Assembly: GCF_011064595.1 (NCBI RefSeq)
Contig: NZ_JAALJI010000015.1
Span: forward strand, 122,656 to 186,655
Source of the DNA: Paludisphaera soli
Lineage (GTDB): Bacteria > Planctomycetota > Planctomycetia > Isosphaerales > Isosphaeraceae
Reading direction: 5' to 3'
DNA length: 64,000 bases
The first letter of the stretch is position 1. Each line of letters starts with the position of its first letter. The notes beneath the pieces are model-generated. The model made no database searches, had not been told where the DNA came from, and saw nothing but the letters and a program-made list of their open reading frames with translations. Below are positions 27,401 through 35,388 of the stretch, in pieces. A program made the position numbers and the translations under genes.

Positions 27401-29211
27401 GAATCCTCGTAGCGATGCGAGGGCGTCGAGCTCCCCGAGCCGACGTTCAGGCCCTGGCCGATGAAGAGCCCGTTCAGCACCGCCGAAGGGCCCGCCAGTC
27501 TCGTGATCCGGAACTGGACGTGGCCGCCGACGTTCCAGGTCAGGTGGACCCCCTGCGAGAAGTCGGACACCGTCCGAGTGTCGAGCACGGCGCCCGTCGC
27601 CGCGTTCACGACCTCGACCTGCTGAGACCGGCCCTCGCGCCAGAAGTCCAGGAAGTAGAGGTCCACGGGGTGGACGTCCCCGTCCGTCAACTTGACGTCG
27701 ACGACGAACGTCGTCGTGCTGTTCCAGGCGGCGGCGATGCGATCGGCCGGATTGGCGGGCTTCTGGAGGGCCCTCGCGTCGGTCGTGCTGGACGCGAAGG
27801 TGTAAGTGCCATTGCCCGTGGCTCCCACCTGGGCGTACGAGGGGAGTCCGACGCCGGCGCCGACGACGTTGTGGCCGGCCCCGCCGTAGACGCCCATCCA
27901 GCTCCCCTTCGTGGTCGCATCGCTCCCCACGAAGCCGGCGCTGGAGGTCGCCGCGGCACCGTCCCCGAAGTCCCAGCGATACTGATACGGGCCCGTCCCT
28001 CCCGAGACGACGGGCGCGAAATCGACCGTACCGCCCTCCGTCGTGACGACGTCGGGGCCGGCGCTCACGATGAGGCCGCTGGAGGCCGTCACCTGCACGA
28101 TCCTCGAGGCCGCCGCGCCGACGCCGCCGTCCTTATCCCTGGCGGCGACCGTGACGGTGTAGGTCCCCGGGGCCGCATAGGCGTGCGTCGTCGTCGCGCC
28201 GAGGCCGGTCGTCCCGTCGCCGAAGTTCCAAACGTAGGTGAAACCCGCGGCGGTATCCGCGACACCGGGGTCCGTCGCCGAGGCGGTGAAGCCCAGCGCC
28301 GCGCCCACGGCCCCGCCGGTCGAGCCCCCGATCGTCGCGGTCGGGGCGACGTTCGCCACGGTCACCGGCACCCAGCTCGAAGCGGCCCGCCCGGCTGCGT
28401 CGCGGACGGTGAGAATGGCGGAAAACGTGCCGTTGTCGGCGTATCTGTAGCTGGGCGTGAGCGAGCCGGAGGCCGAGCCGCCGTCGCCGAAGGTCCAGGA
28501 GTACGTGTACGGGGCCGTCCCGCCGACGACCGAGCCGGCGAACGCGATCGCCGAGCCCTCGGCGCCGCTCCGGGCGGCCCCGGCGCTGACCGTCGGGCCC
28601 TGGTCGATGCGGATCCAGTTCACGTTGCCGGCCCAGCCGGTCCCGCCGACGGAATCGAAGGCCAGCCGCATGACCTGCTGCCCGGCCTTGAGCGACACGT
28701 TGACGCTCACCGTCTGGTAGACGTCCCACGAACCGGTGTTCGGGATGGTGAGCGAGCCCGTGGCGTCGACGCCCCCGAAATCGACGTGGAACTTGCCGCC
28801 CAAGGTCGGCGAGGCCGCGCGCAGGCTCAAGGCGTAGACCCCGGCCGCGGGAACGTCGATCGTGTAGTTGACCCACTCCCCCCCCTTGGTCCAGCCCAAC
28901 GCGTAGCCGGGCCCGGAATCCTGGATGCCCTGGATGTCGACGTCGGTCGATCGGTAGTAGCCGCCGGAGTTGCCTCGCGAGTCGTCGACGTACGCGAAGT
29001 TCTTGCCCCCTTCGTCGAAATCTTCGGCCTGGATCAGACCGGGCACCGCGAAAGGCGTCCCGCCGAACGGCGAGCTGCGGCTCAGCAGCGTCCGATCCTC
29101 GAGAAGCTCGATGCGAGGGGGACGTCGACGGCGTTCGAGGCGGCTCCGGTGAGGGCGATCAGGGCGCGAGGGGGCGTCCCCCCCGTTGCGCAGCGGGGTG
29201 CTGGACCACAT
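24388..29211 (-). CDS. Giant secreted CBM6-PKD-parallel beta-helix protein
   Basis: About 1607 residues. The N-terminus carries IELLEDRTLLS (about 34-44), the planctomycete LEPR-XLL-like N-terminal motif of very large exported proteins. Then come a CBM6-like carbohydrate-binding domain (about 57-202, GLIQAEDFD...WIRI), six PKD domains each with a W-x-FGDG core, and a right-handed parallel beta-helix of N-rich repeats (VTNNQI, IRNNTV, ISNNVL) reaching nearly to the C-terminus. The third PKD is split by a ~170-residue insertion at 27436-27954. The ATG at 29211 was preferred over the in-frame ATG at 29355 because the motif then sits at the usual distance from the start. A surface or matrix polysaccharide-binding adhesin or lyase-like protein is likely; no catalytic residues were identified. 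Confidence 0.87.
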   Translation of the reverse strand: MWSSTPLRNGGDAPSRPDRPHRSRLERRRRPPRIELLEDRTLLSRSSPFGGTPFAVPGLIQAEDFDEGGKNFAYVDDSRGNSGGYYRSTDVDIQGIQDSGPGYALGWTKGGEWVNYTIDVPAAGVYALSLRAASPTLGGKFHVDFGGVDATGSLTIPNTGSWDVYQTVSVNVSLKAGQQVMRLAFDSVGGTGWAGNVNWIRIDQGPTVSAGAARSGAEGSAIAFAGSVVGGTAPYTYSWTFGDGGSASGSLTPSYRYADNGTFSAILTVRDAAGRAASSWVPVTVANVAPTATIGGSTGGAVGAALGFTASATDPGVADTAAGFTYVWNFGDGTTGLGATTTHAYAAPGTYTVTVAARDKDGGVGAAASRIVQVTASSGLIVSAGPDVVTTEGGTVDFAPVVSGGTGPYQYRWDFGDGAAATSSAGFVGSDATTKGSWMGVYGGAGHNVVGAGVGLPSYAQVGATGNGTYTFASSTTDARALQKPANPADRIAAAWNSTTTFVVDVKLTDGDVHPVDLYFLDFWREGRSQQVEVVNAATGAVLDTRTVSDFSQGVHLTWNVGGHVQFRITRLAGPSAVLNGLFIGQGLNVGSGSSTPSHRYEDSGAYTATLTVTDAQGRSATARRAVTVLDVAPTVSLSAPTSAGPGTAVPFSASATDPSPLDRAAGFTYNWRFGDGATGTGASPTHVYASPGTYTVSVTATSWDGVVSQAATSVLQVSGMSVSAGASGGVAEGSAWTFVGSAAGGTAPYSYFWNFGDGATASGTLSPSHVYQSDGEYAATLTVVDASGQVGVSTARISVADVASTVAIAAPPVAPVNTAVQFLGSVADPSPTEWFAGYTYSWNFGDGSTGVGEAPSHVYSSPGNYTVTVRATSSEGATTMLATTTLAISLATVIPIDAAWLSRQGAGPYILNQAGAVYSLMTDVTTSGTAFVVLNKDVTLDLNGHTVTYGNSQPIVVANGGFEQGSGASVPGWNLSQAPRAAVAANSNYLFGSQVLRLSNFSTPQTIVSQPMTIATPNRTYTATITPAGVNSNSTVQLLVLDAATNQVLGSATSANVQRGFSAVVHFVPATAGQVVLKVVVTPAAGQTDSLDLDEATLTTSFDYGVVASRAWSGDAGLGYRNLGAAVQAVWDANRMKVTNFRLVNGSVVQGQGAGFASSPIFAAYSSGIAIDRVQTSDVGVDTTSINLENSSGPRMTITNSTIRQGANNVTNRMAGPAAISLIRTSGAILIQGNKILGSPQTGVKIDTSNGPIVIDGNRISQNALVADASAIGLVSASNFRVTNNQIDPIAGEGIAIDGFRAQASSFGVIRNNTVLTQEPPNRETGLRTYARALRIRNDVDMQGAHRNIDVSGNTFVTTVGPGASLYGYTVWVGYANNGGAMNDANVSIHDNLIKALVTTADPAYSAAALVVDGLGAGINMKISNNVLESNDTSLAVGGYNAADVSDLDLISNTLRKSASGASRPYTGIRAGYYTARLSNVRILDTRLENGATSTISWSGQGVKQVQVGSLLTLDVRFADGTAAGGANVQVFDQRGALAYSGTADSRGMLAAIPIAFVDYQQKTSDSSLITNASFGPFTVKASSGTKRGSAAVSLTGAQSLRIVVQ

Positions 29212-29375
29212 GGATGATATTCTCCGCGGCGAGTGGAAGCCGATTCTTAATTGAGTGCGTGACGGAGGAGATAGGGCGGCGCGGCGAGCGTCAGGGCGCC
29301 GAACGATACCGTCGTCGAATGCGACCGACGGGCGACGTCGTCCGTCTCGACACAACCCTAGGACGGGCGAGCGGG

Positions 29376-29399
29376 ACTTTCAATTTTCAGACATTTTCA
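29376..29399. repeat. Three ATTTTCA-like heptamers in an upstream region
   Basis: ACTTTCA (29376-29382), ATTTTCA (29383-29389) and ATTTTCA (29393-29399). The two exact copies start 10 bp apart, about one helical turn. They lie ~165 bp upstream of the PKD gene start, within GC-rich DNA, which suits a cooperative regulator site. No regulator is identified. Confidence 0.35.
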
Positions 29400-30038
29400 A
29401 TCTAGAGAGGACGCAGCGTGAAACGGACGCATCGGCCGGGGAAGCGGACGAGCCGCGTCGAAACGAGGCCGAACCAGGCCTCCGAGACGCTCGCGACCCC
29501 ACCAGCACGGGACGCGACGCCGAGACCCGAAGCACAGACTTGTTCACGATTGTTATTCAACAACTTCCGAACTTTTTGCGTCCGGGCCTCCCAGGCTCGG
29601 GGCGTCGACGCCGTTCTGGCTTCGAGATCGCGTCGCGCGGCGTCAGAACCTGCGCCGGGCGACGCCGGGGATCCGGCCTTGGGACCGCGACGAAGGGGGG
29701 CCCACTCGGTTCCGATCGAGGCGGACGGCGTCCTCGTCGGCACGGGCACGAAGCACACGCCGCGCCGGGGGCCCGCAGGTCGATTCCACCGCGGGAGACG
29801 CGACGGTCGGCCGGCGTGGGCCCGCGCGTCGGCGAGGCCCCTGGTCGGCCCGAGATCCCGTCGAGGCGACGGACCGCCCCCGCTCCGGCGAGAGGTCCGC
29901 GTCGCGGCGGCCTGAAGGCGGCGAGGATCGGCCCGAGTCGTGTTCGCTGAGGCGCGTGTCGACGGCCGCGGCGCGGCGACCCGGCTCGCCGCGCGAACGA
30001 CGAACGAGGCCGAACGGCTGGACGCCGGTTCGATAGAT

Positions 30039-30050
30039 CATGAATTCATG
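30039..30050. repeat. 12-bp perfect palindrome
   Basis: CATGAATTCATG is self-complementary and stands in GC-rich DNA. Such dyads often bind dimeric regulators, but nothing shows which protein, and chance is possible. Confidence 0.3.
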
Positions 30051-30864
30051 CTTTATGAGTAGGTCGAGGAACACGCGAGGTAGGGCCTGCCGCCATGCAT
30101 CGCCCGAATGGGCGAGACATGGGATCCACACTCCATCCGACGGGCCGTCGCGAGGGACTTCCGCCCCCACTCCGGCGCCGTCGAGCGTCCGTGGATCGAG
30201 AGAAGCGAACCGGGTCCTGGAGGTCCTTCGTCGAGCCGACGGCCCCCCTTGGGCGACCACCGACTGACTCAGACCACCGGGGACGCGAAGCCGGCGACAT
30301 TGCCGAAGGAGGCAAGGCGCCTGCTTAATAGAACATAAATCAGTCGATCATGGAGATACAATATGGGCCGAGGGCCGCCCCCCCCGCAAGCCACAAGCTC
30401 CAGTCGATCGTATTTTTTAAAGCCAAACATTGCTGACTGAGTGATTGACGCGAATCCCTTCGGCGCTTCGAGTTCGGTCTGCGGTTCGTGTCGAGAGCGG
30501 GACTCAACCGCACGATTCGAGATTTGCCCGAATGGCGGCCACGGCCTTTCTCGGCCGGCGGTCGAGCGAGGGGGGCTCGAAACTCGGATCGATGATATGC
30601 CCCTCGAAGCGTCGCAACGACGGCCGGACAAACTAAGATTACCATTGAACCCATTCGCTCGTCCACGCCATCTTTGACGACAACTGTCCGCCCGGCGACT
30701 CCTGGCCTAGCATAGGTCGGATCGCTTTATTTGTGCAAACCATCGGTGCCGACATTCTGATTCCACAGTTCCATCCCGCGGCCCGCGACCGCCGCCTTCG
30801 ACGGCCCCTCGCCACGGGTCGTCCGACGCCCGCGGCCCGTAGGATCCCCCGAGGGCTCCCGGAG

Positions 30865-31917
30865 ATGTGCCTCGCGACCACCATCCTCGGAATCTGTCTC
30901 GGGCTCCTGGCGCAACCGCCGGGATCGGGGGCCTGGGAGGTCGTGCGGACCCCCGAGGGGGACGTCGCGTTCTCGATGCCCGCGATCCCCACCAGGACCG
31001 AGGAGGAGGCTCACGAGGCCGGTGGTCGCGTGATCGTCACGGCCTATCGCTGCCGCATCGGAGGCGCGTCCTACGAATTCCTGCGCACTCAGGAGCCGGC
31101 CCCGGCCGCCCGGAATTTCGAGGCCGATCGGCTCAAACTCCTCAGGCCGCGACTCCTCGGCCCCGGCGCCCGGCCCGTCGCCGAGGCGGATCTCGTCGTC
31201 GACGGCGTGCCCGGCGACGACCTCACCTGGACGGCCCCGGCCGAAGGCCAGGCCGGCCTCACCACGTCCCGGGCCCGGCAGTTCGCGCACGGGTGCCACC
31301 GCTACGTCTTGAAGGTCGGATCCGCGCCCGGCGATCCGCTGCCCGAGGACGCCGGCAGGTTCCTCTCGTCCCTCACGTTCGAGGCGATCGTCGCGGCGGG
31401 CTACGGATCGCCCCCCGCGTCTCCGGCCCCACCCTCCCCCCCCGACGCCGCCTCGCTCGCGAAGCCGACCGGGGCCGAGAAGCCTGCGGACGAGGGAGTC
31501 GAGATTCGCGACCGCACCCCCGAAGACGCGCTGAGGACGTTCCTCCTGGCCATCGCCGCGAAGGATCGGGACCTGCTTCGCGCCGTCTCCCTCGCGGACG
31601 AGTCCCTCGACGTCCTGGTCGCGGGCCTCGACGCGCCAGCCCCGCCGGGATCGCTCGGGGCGCTGCAGTCGCGATTCGATCGGATGACGTTCAGGCGGCT
31701 GAAGGCGGGCGATCGGGTGACGATGCCGGGCGGTCGCGGGGGGACCATCCAGCCGTCGGACGTCCGCGAAGGGCGCGTCGTCCTCCTGCCCGAGGGCCAG
31801 CGGACGCCCACCCGCCTCGAACTCGTGGACGGGCGCTGGAAGGTCTTCGCGCGGCCGTTCATCGCGGCCCGAGGCGCGGCGAGGCCGCCGGCGACGGCCA
31901 CTCCCCCGGCGCGCTGA
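30865..31917 (+). CDS. Secreted hypothetical protein with C-terminal NTF2-like region
   Basis: A 350-residue protein. The ATG at 30865 follows GGAG and gives a short signal peptide (LATTILGICLGLL, cut near GSG-A). The frame stays open upstream to 30733, but that part is arginine-rich and not signal-like. Residues ~25-170 form a beta-rich domain beginning WEVVRTPEGDVAFSMP. After a proline/alanine linker (PPASPAPPSPP) there is a helix-strand region starting RTPEDALRTFLLAIAAKDRDLL, reminiscent of NTF2/SnoaL-like folds. No catalytic motif or named family was recognised. The next gene's possible ATG at 31920 is only two bases after this stop, so the pair may be co-transcribed with the EPS-type deacetylase. 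Confidence 0.72.
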   Translation: MCLATTILGICLGLLAQPPGSGAWEVVRTPEGDVAFSMPAIPTRTEEEAHEAGGRVIVTAYRCRIGGASYEFLRTQEPAPAARNFEADRLKLLRPRLLGPGARPVAEADLVVDGVPGDDLTWTAPAEGQAGLTTSRARQFAHGCHRYVLKVGSAPGDPLPEDAGRFLSSLTFEAIVAAGYGSPPASPAPPSPPDAASLAKPTGAEKPADEGVEIRDRTPEDALRTFLLAIAAKDRDLLRAVSLADESLDVLVAGLDAPAPPGSLGALQSRFDRMTFRRLKAGDRVTMPGGRGGTIQPSDVREGRVVLLPEGQRTPTRLELVDGRWKVFARPFIAARGAARPPATATPPAR

Positions 31918-31979
31918 AGATGGCTCGACGAATCGCCTCGCCCATCCTTGGCCCTTATTTTGGAACGTGGAGCGACGCC

Positions 31980-32993
31980 ATGGCGGATGACGCCGCGACG
32001 GTGACGGCACGGCCGGAGAACGACGTGGCCACGGGGCCGGCCGCGGCGGCGCGCGGCAAGCCGATGGTCCTGAGCTTCGACGTCGAGGAGCACCACCGCA
32101 TCGAGGCGGCCTCCGGGCTCTCGATCGATCCAAGGCTGAAGGCCGATTACGGCGATCGCATGCGGAAGGTCACGGAATGGCTCCTGGGGGAGTTGGCCGA
32201 GCGGAAAATCCTCGCCACGTTCTTCGTCCTGGGGCAGATTGCGGAAGCCCTCCCGAAAATGGTGCGGGCGATCGCCGAGGCGGGCCACGAGGTCGCCAGC
32301 CACGGCTGGGATCATCGTCGGATCCACCTGATGGACCGCGACGGCTTCCGGGAGGACGTCCGTCGCAGCAAAGACGCCCTGGAACAGGCCTCGGGATCGC
32401 TCGTCGCGGGGTATCGGGCGCCCACGTTCAGCGTGGTCCGGCGGACCGCCTGGGCCGTCGACGTGCTCGCGGAAGCCGGGCTCCTGTACGATTCGTCGAT
32501 CTACCCGGTGCGTCACGACCGTTACGGAGTCCCAGACGCGCCCCGTAACCCGTTCCTGGTTCGTGGGATGGAGCGAGAGATCCTCGAGATCCCGCCGGCG
32601 ACGCTGCGGCTGGGGGGCGTCAATCTCCCGATCGGCGGCGGGGGATACTTCCGCCTCCTGCCCTATCCCGTCACCCGATCGGCGCTCGCCCTGGCTCGTC
32701 GTGACGAGGACTGCGTCGGGACGATGCTGTACTTCCACCCCTGGGAGTTCGACCCTGGGCAGCCCGTACTCCCCTTGAAGGCCCTGAGCCGTCTCCGGAC
32801 CTACGTCGGCGTCGGTCGCGGGCGGCGACGCCTGGCTGCTCTCATGTCCTCGCACTCCTTCATCCGGGGCGTCGACCTCGCCCGGCTGCAATTCGAGCGT
32901 CGCGCGGACCTGCCGAGGTTCTCTCTCGGGGCGGGGGCGGATCGGGGGCCTGAGGAAGCGGGTCCGTCCCGGGCGCGGATCGAGCAAGCCTGA
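31980..32993 (+). CDS. PEP-CTERM/EPS-type polysaccharide deacetylase
   Basis: A 337-residue NodB-domain deacetylase of the subtype associated with exosortase/EPS loci (TIGR03006-like, with a DUF3473-type C-terminus). Visible are SFDVEEHH (motif 1 Asp), SHGWDHRRIH (metal histidines), GYRAPTFSV (motif 3), YDSSIYPVRHDRYG, and the subtype's GGGGYFRLLPYPVTR and YFHPWEFDPGQP near the end. It would remove acetyl groups from N-acetylated sugars of the EPS. There is no signal peptide, consistent with cytoplasmic action on lipid-linked units. ATG 31980 has GGAG eight bases upstream; ATG 31920 is an alternative. It is separated from the main EPS block by about 7.5 kb. Confidence 0.93.
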   Translation: MADDAATVTARPENDVATGPAAAARGKPMVLSFDVEEHHRIEAASGLSIDPRLKADYGDRMRKVTEWLLGELAERKILATFFVLGQIAEALPKMVRAIAEAGHEVASHGWDHRRIHLMDRDGFREDVRRSKDALEQASGSLVAGYRAPTFSVVRRTAWAVDVLAEAGLLYDSSIYPVRHDRYGVPDAPRNPFLVRGMEREILEIPPATLRLGGVNLPIGGGGYFRLLPYPVTRSALALARRDEDCVGTMLYFHPWEFDPGQPVLPLKALSRLRTYVGVGRGRRRLAALMSSHSFIRGVDLARLQFERRADLPRFSLGAGADRGPEEAGPSRARIEQA

Positions 32994-33047
32994 CCTCACC
33001 TCATTTCGGCCGCCCGCGCAGGCCCGCATCGTGTGGACTCGAACCTC

Positions 33048-33112
33048 GACGCCCCGGGCGGCCGCCGCCACGGGGCGTCTCGCGTTTCGAAATGGCCGGC
33101 CGCGCGGCCGGC
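33048..33112. terminator. Convergent double hairpin between deacetylase and GntR genes
   Basis: GACGCCCCG (33048-33056) pairs with CGGGGCGTC (33071-33079), a perfect 9-bp stem. An 18-bp palindrome, GCCGGCCGCGCGGCCGGC, lies at 33095-33112, six bases from the GntR stop. The pair suits bidirectional termination. No long T tract follows either hairpin. Confidence 0.5.
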
Positions 33113-33118
33113 TCGCGA

Positions 33119-33736
33119 TCAGGTGATCTTGTCCTTGAGCAGGCGGACGGCCGCGGCCAGGTCCCGGCCCCGGAACGATTCGGCGAGGGCCTGGTGCTCC
33201 TCGTAGATCTCCATCGGGTCGGCGCTGCGCTTCTGGGTCTCGCGGAAGTGGGATCGGATGCGGCCGACCAGGGTCTCCCAGATCACGATCAGGTCGGGCT
33301 GGCCGGCTCGCTGCAGGAGCCGGCCGTGGAAGGCGAGGTCGGCCTCGGCGATGGCGTGGAAGTCGCGGCGGGCGCAGGCGTCGCGCATCCGGCCGAGGAC
33401 CGCGTCCCAGGCGGCGAAGTCGGCGTCGTCCAGCTCGTCGAAGACGAGGCGGAGGGCGTAGACCTCGACCGTGCGGCGGATCGGGATGATGAGGTTGCGG
33501 ATCTCGCGGGGGGCCTCCGGCGCGACGACGGCCCCCCGGTTCGGCCGGCTGATGACCAGGCCCTGCGAGGAGAGCTTCTGCACGGCCTCCCGCACCAGCC
33601 CGCGGCCGACGCCGAATCGGCTGGAGATCTCGGCCTCGGTGAGTCGCGCCCCGGCCTGGAGGCGGCCGGTGAGGATGTCTTCGCGGAGCTGCCGGGCGAC
33701 CTGGGGTTCCGGAGGCTCGTCGGTCTCGTCCGTCAT
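33119..33736 (-). CDS. GntR family transcriptional regulator (FadR/FCD type)
   Basis: A 205-residue regulator. The N-terminal winged helix-turn-helix runs at about residues 12-75 (LREDILTGRLQAGARLTEAEISSRFGVGRGLVREAVQKLSSQGLV). The C-terminal FCD ligand domain has the DLAFH metal-site pattern and a late EEHQAL segment. FCD regulators usually bind a small carboxylic acid or sugar acid and repress neighbouring operons. It is divergent from the DUF1501 operon starting at 33961, so that operon is its likely target, with sites expected in 33737-33960. The start MTDETDEP was chosen because the longer in-frame extension to 33928 is arginine-rich and non-conserved. Confidence 0.9.
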   Translation of the reverse strand: MTDETDEPPEPQVARQLREDILTGRLQAGARLTEAEISSRFGVGRGLVREAVQKLSSQGLVISRPNRGAVVAPEAPREIRNLIIPIRRTVEVYALRLVFDELDDADFAAWDAVLGRMRDACARRDFHAIAEADLAFHGRLLQRAGQPDLIVIWETLVGRIRSHFRETQKRSADPMEIYEEHQALAESFRGRDLAAAVRLLKDKIT

Positions 33737-33960
33737 GTCCGGGGTCTCGGGAGAGGGTGGACGCGACCGGCGAGGCGCACGCCCGCCGCCCGAGCCGCAC
33801 ACTCCCAATCGTAGACGATCGGCCCCGGATCGTCGACGAGACTTGCGACCGCGGACCTGGTTCTCGTCGGCGATTCGGGCGACGGAGCCTGGCGTCGGCG
33901 GCCCGGAGCGCGATATCCTCGATCTCAATTCGCATCCTCACGCGACGAGGGGGTCGGCAC

Positions 33961-35337
33961 ATGCTCAAGCTCATCGGCGAGGGACGAACCTCGACCTGCG
34001 ACGGGACGACCCGCCGCGACTTCCTGCAGGTGGGGACGCTGGGGGCGATCGGCTTCGGCCTCCCCCACTGGTTCGCGGCCCGTGCCGCCGGCGCGGTCAG
34101 GCCCGAGGCGAACGACCGCTCGTGCATCATGATCTTCAACCTGGGCGCCCCGAGCAACATGGACCTCTGGGACATGAAGCCCGACGCCCCGGCGGAGATC
34201 CGGGGGCCTTTCAAGCCGATCGCCTCGAAGTCGCCGGCAATCCAGTTCTCCGAGATCCTCCCCCGCCACGCCCAGATCGCCGACAAGCTTTCGCTGGTCC
34301 GGTCGGTCCACCACGGCGGCGCGGCGGTGCACGACGCCGGCTGGCAGATGATGCAGACCGGCCGACTGTTCGCGGGGGGGGTGAACACCCCGCACATCGG
34401 CTCGGTCGTCAGCTACCTGGAAGGCCGCAAGACCGACCTGCCGCCGTTCGTCGTCCTGCCCGAACTGATGGGGCGCGGCGGCGGCAACCTGCCCAACGGC
34501 CAGGCGGCCGGGTTCCTGGGCAAGGCTCACGACCCCTTCGCGCTGAACGCCGACCCCTCGAAGCCCGACTTCCGCGTCCCCGACCTGCTGCCGCCCAAGG
34601 AGATCGGCGAGCTGCGGCTCGACCGCCGCCGCAAGATCCGGGAGCTGGTGGACGACGCGGTCTCGACGTTCGAAGCGTCCGAGGACGCGGCGCTGCTGGA
34701 CGACAACTTCCAGTCGGCCTTCCGCCTGATGACGAGCCCCAAGGCTCGCGAGGCGTTGGACCTGACGCGTGAATCGACGGCCACCCGCGAGCGCTACGGC
34801 ATGTCCCGGTTCGGCCAGTCCTGCCTGCTGGCGAGGCGGCTGGTGGAGAGCGGCGTGCGGTTCGTCACCGTCAACGCGTTCCTCACGGTGTTCGACGAGA
34901 TCACCTGGGACATCCACGGGTCGAAGCCGTTCACCTCGATCGAGGGGATGCGCGACATCGTCTGCCCGATGTACGACCAGGCCTACACGGCGCTCGTGGA
35001 AGACCTGGATCAGCGGGGCCTGCTCGACGCGACGCTGGTCTGCAACCTCGCCGAGTTCGGCCGAACTCCCCGCGTGAACCCCGCCGGCGGCCGCGACCAC
35101 TGGCCGAACTGCTTCACGGTCGGGTTCGCCGGAGGGGGCGTCCAGGGAGGCCGCGTGATCGGCGCGAGCGACCCCATCGGGGCCGTGCCGGCGGACCGCC
35201 CGGTCGGACCGGGCGACGTCGCCGCGACCATCTTCCACAGCCTGGGCCTCGACCTGGAGGCCACCCTCCCCGGCCCCGCCGGACGGCCCTTCCCGCTCGT
35301 CGACTTCGGTTGCCGCGAGATCCGCGAGCTGTTCTGA
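33961..35337 (+). CDS. DUF1501 domain protein, Tat-exported
   Basis: A 458-residue protein of the DUF1501 family, which is greatly expanded in planctomycetes. A twin-arginine signal (TTRRDFLQVG, about residues 18-27) precedes a hydrophobic stretch. The body shows GAPSNMDLWDMKP, SVHHGGAAVHDAGW, CNLAEFGRTPRVNPAGGRDHW and a late TIFHSLGLD, motifs shared with sulfatase/alkaline-phosphatase-fold proteins. It is the first gene of a three-gene operon (51 and 10 bases between genes) with DUF1549/DUF1553 and cytochrome/WD40 proteins. Such operons are thought to act on extracellular polymers, but the chemistry is unproven. Confidence 0.93.
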   Translation: MLKLIGEGRTSTCDGTTRRDFLQVGTLGAIGFGLPHWFAARAAGAVRPEANDRSCIMIFNLGAPSNMDLWDMKPDAPAEIRGPFKPIASKSPAIQFSEILPRHAQIADKLSLVRSVHHGGAAVHDAGWQMMQTGRLFAGGVNTPHIGSVVSYLEGRKTDLPPFVVLPELMGRGGGNLPNGQAAGFLGKAHDPFALNADPSKPDFRVPDLLPPKEIGELRLDRRRKIRELVDDAVSTFEASEDAALLDDNFQSAFRLMTSPKAREALDLTRESTATRERYGMSRFGQSCLLARRLVESGVRFVTVNAFLTVFDEITWDIHGSKPFTSIEGMRDIVCPMYDQAYTALVEDLDQRGLLDATLVCNLAEFGRTPRVNPAGGRDHWPNCFTVGFAGGGVQGGRVIGASDPIGAVPADRPVGPGDVAATIFHSLGLDLEATLPGPAGRPFPLVDFGCREIRELF

Positions 35338-35388
35338 CCGACCCGCTCCGACCCGCCCGCCTTCCCACCAGCCGAGGTGAATCGGACC

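Larger units (their letters stand above)
29212..30864. other. Gene-poor divergent intergenic region
   Basis: About 1.65 kb between the minus-strand PKD gene and a plus-strand secreted protein. No open frame here has convincing coding character. Notable are AT-rich patches unlike the surroundings: ACTTTCA/ATTTTCA repeats at 29376-29399, TTGTT-ATTC-AACAA at 29550-29563, the 12-bp palindrome CATGAATTCATG at 30039-30050, and CAGTCGATC twice near 30340-30400. It probably holds promoters and regulator sites for both flanking genes, and perhaps eroded coding DNA. No RNA gene was recognised. Confidence 0.5.

Noticed and set aside
25039..29217. A ~1390-codon plus-strand frame antisense to the PKD gene
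   Set aside because: The minus strand encodes clear CBM6, PKD and beta-helix repeats; the opposite frame is arginine/glycine/aspartate-rich and without motifs.
30269..30631. A 120-codon minus-strand frame in the gene-poor region
   Set aside because: It has no ribosome binding site, no recognisable domain, and an irregular composition; likely chance.
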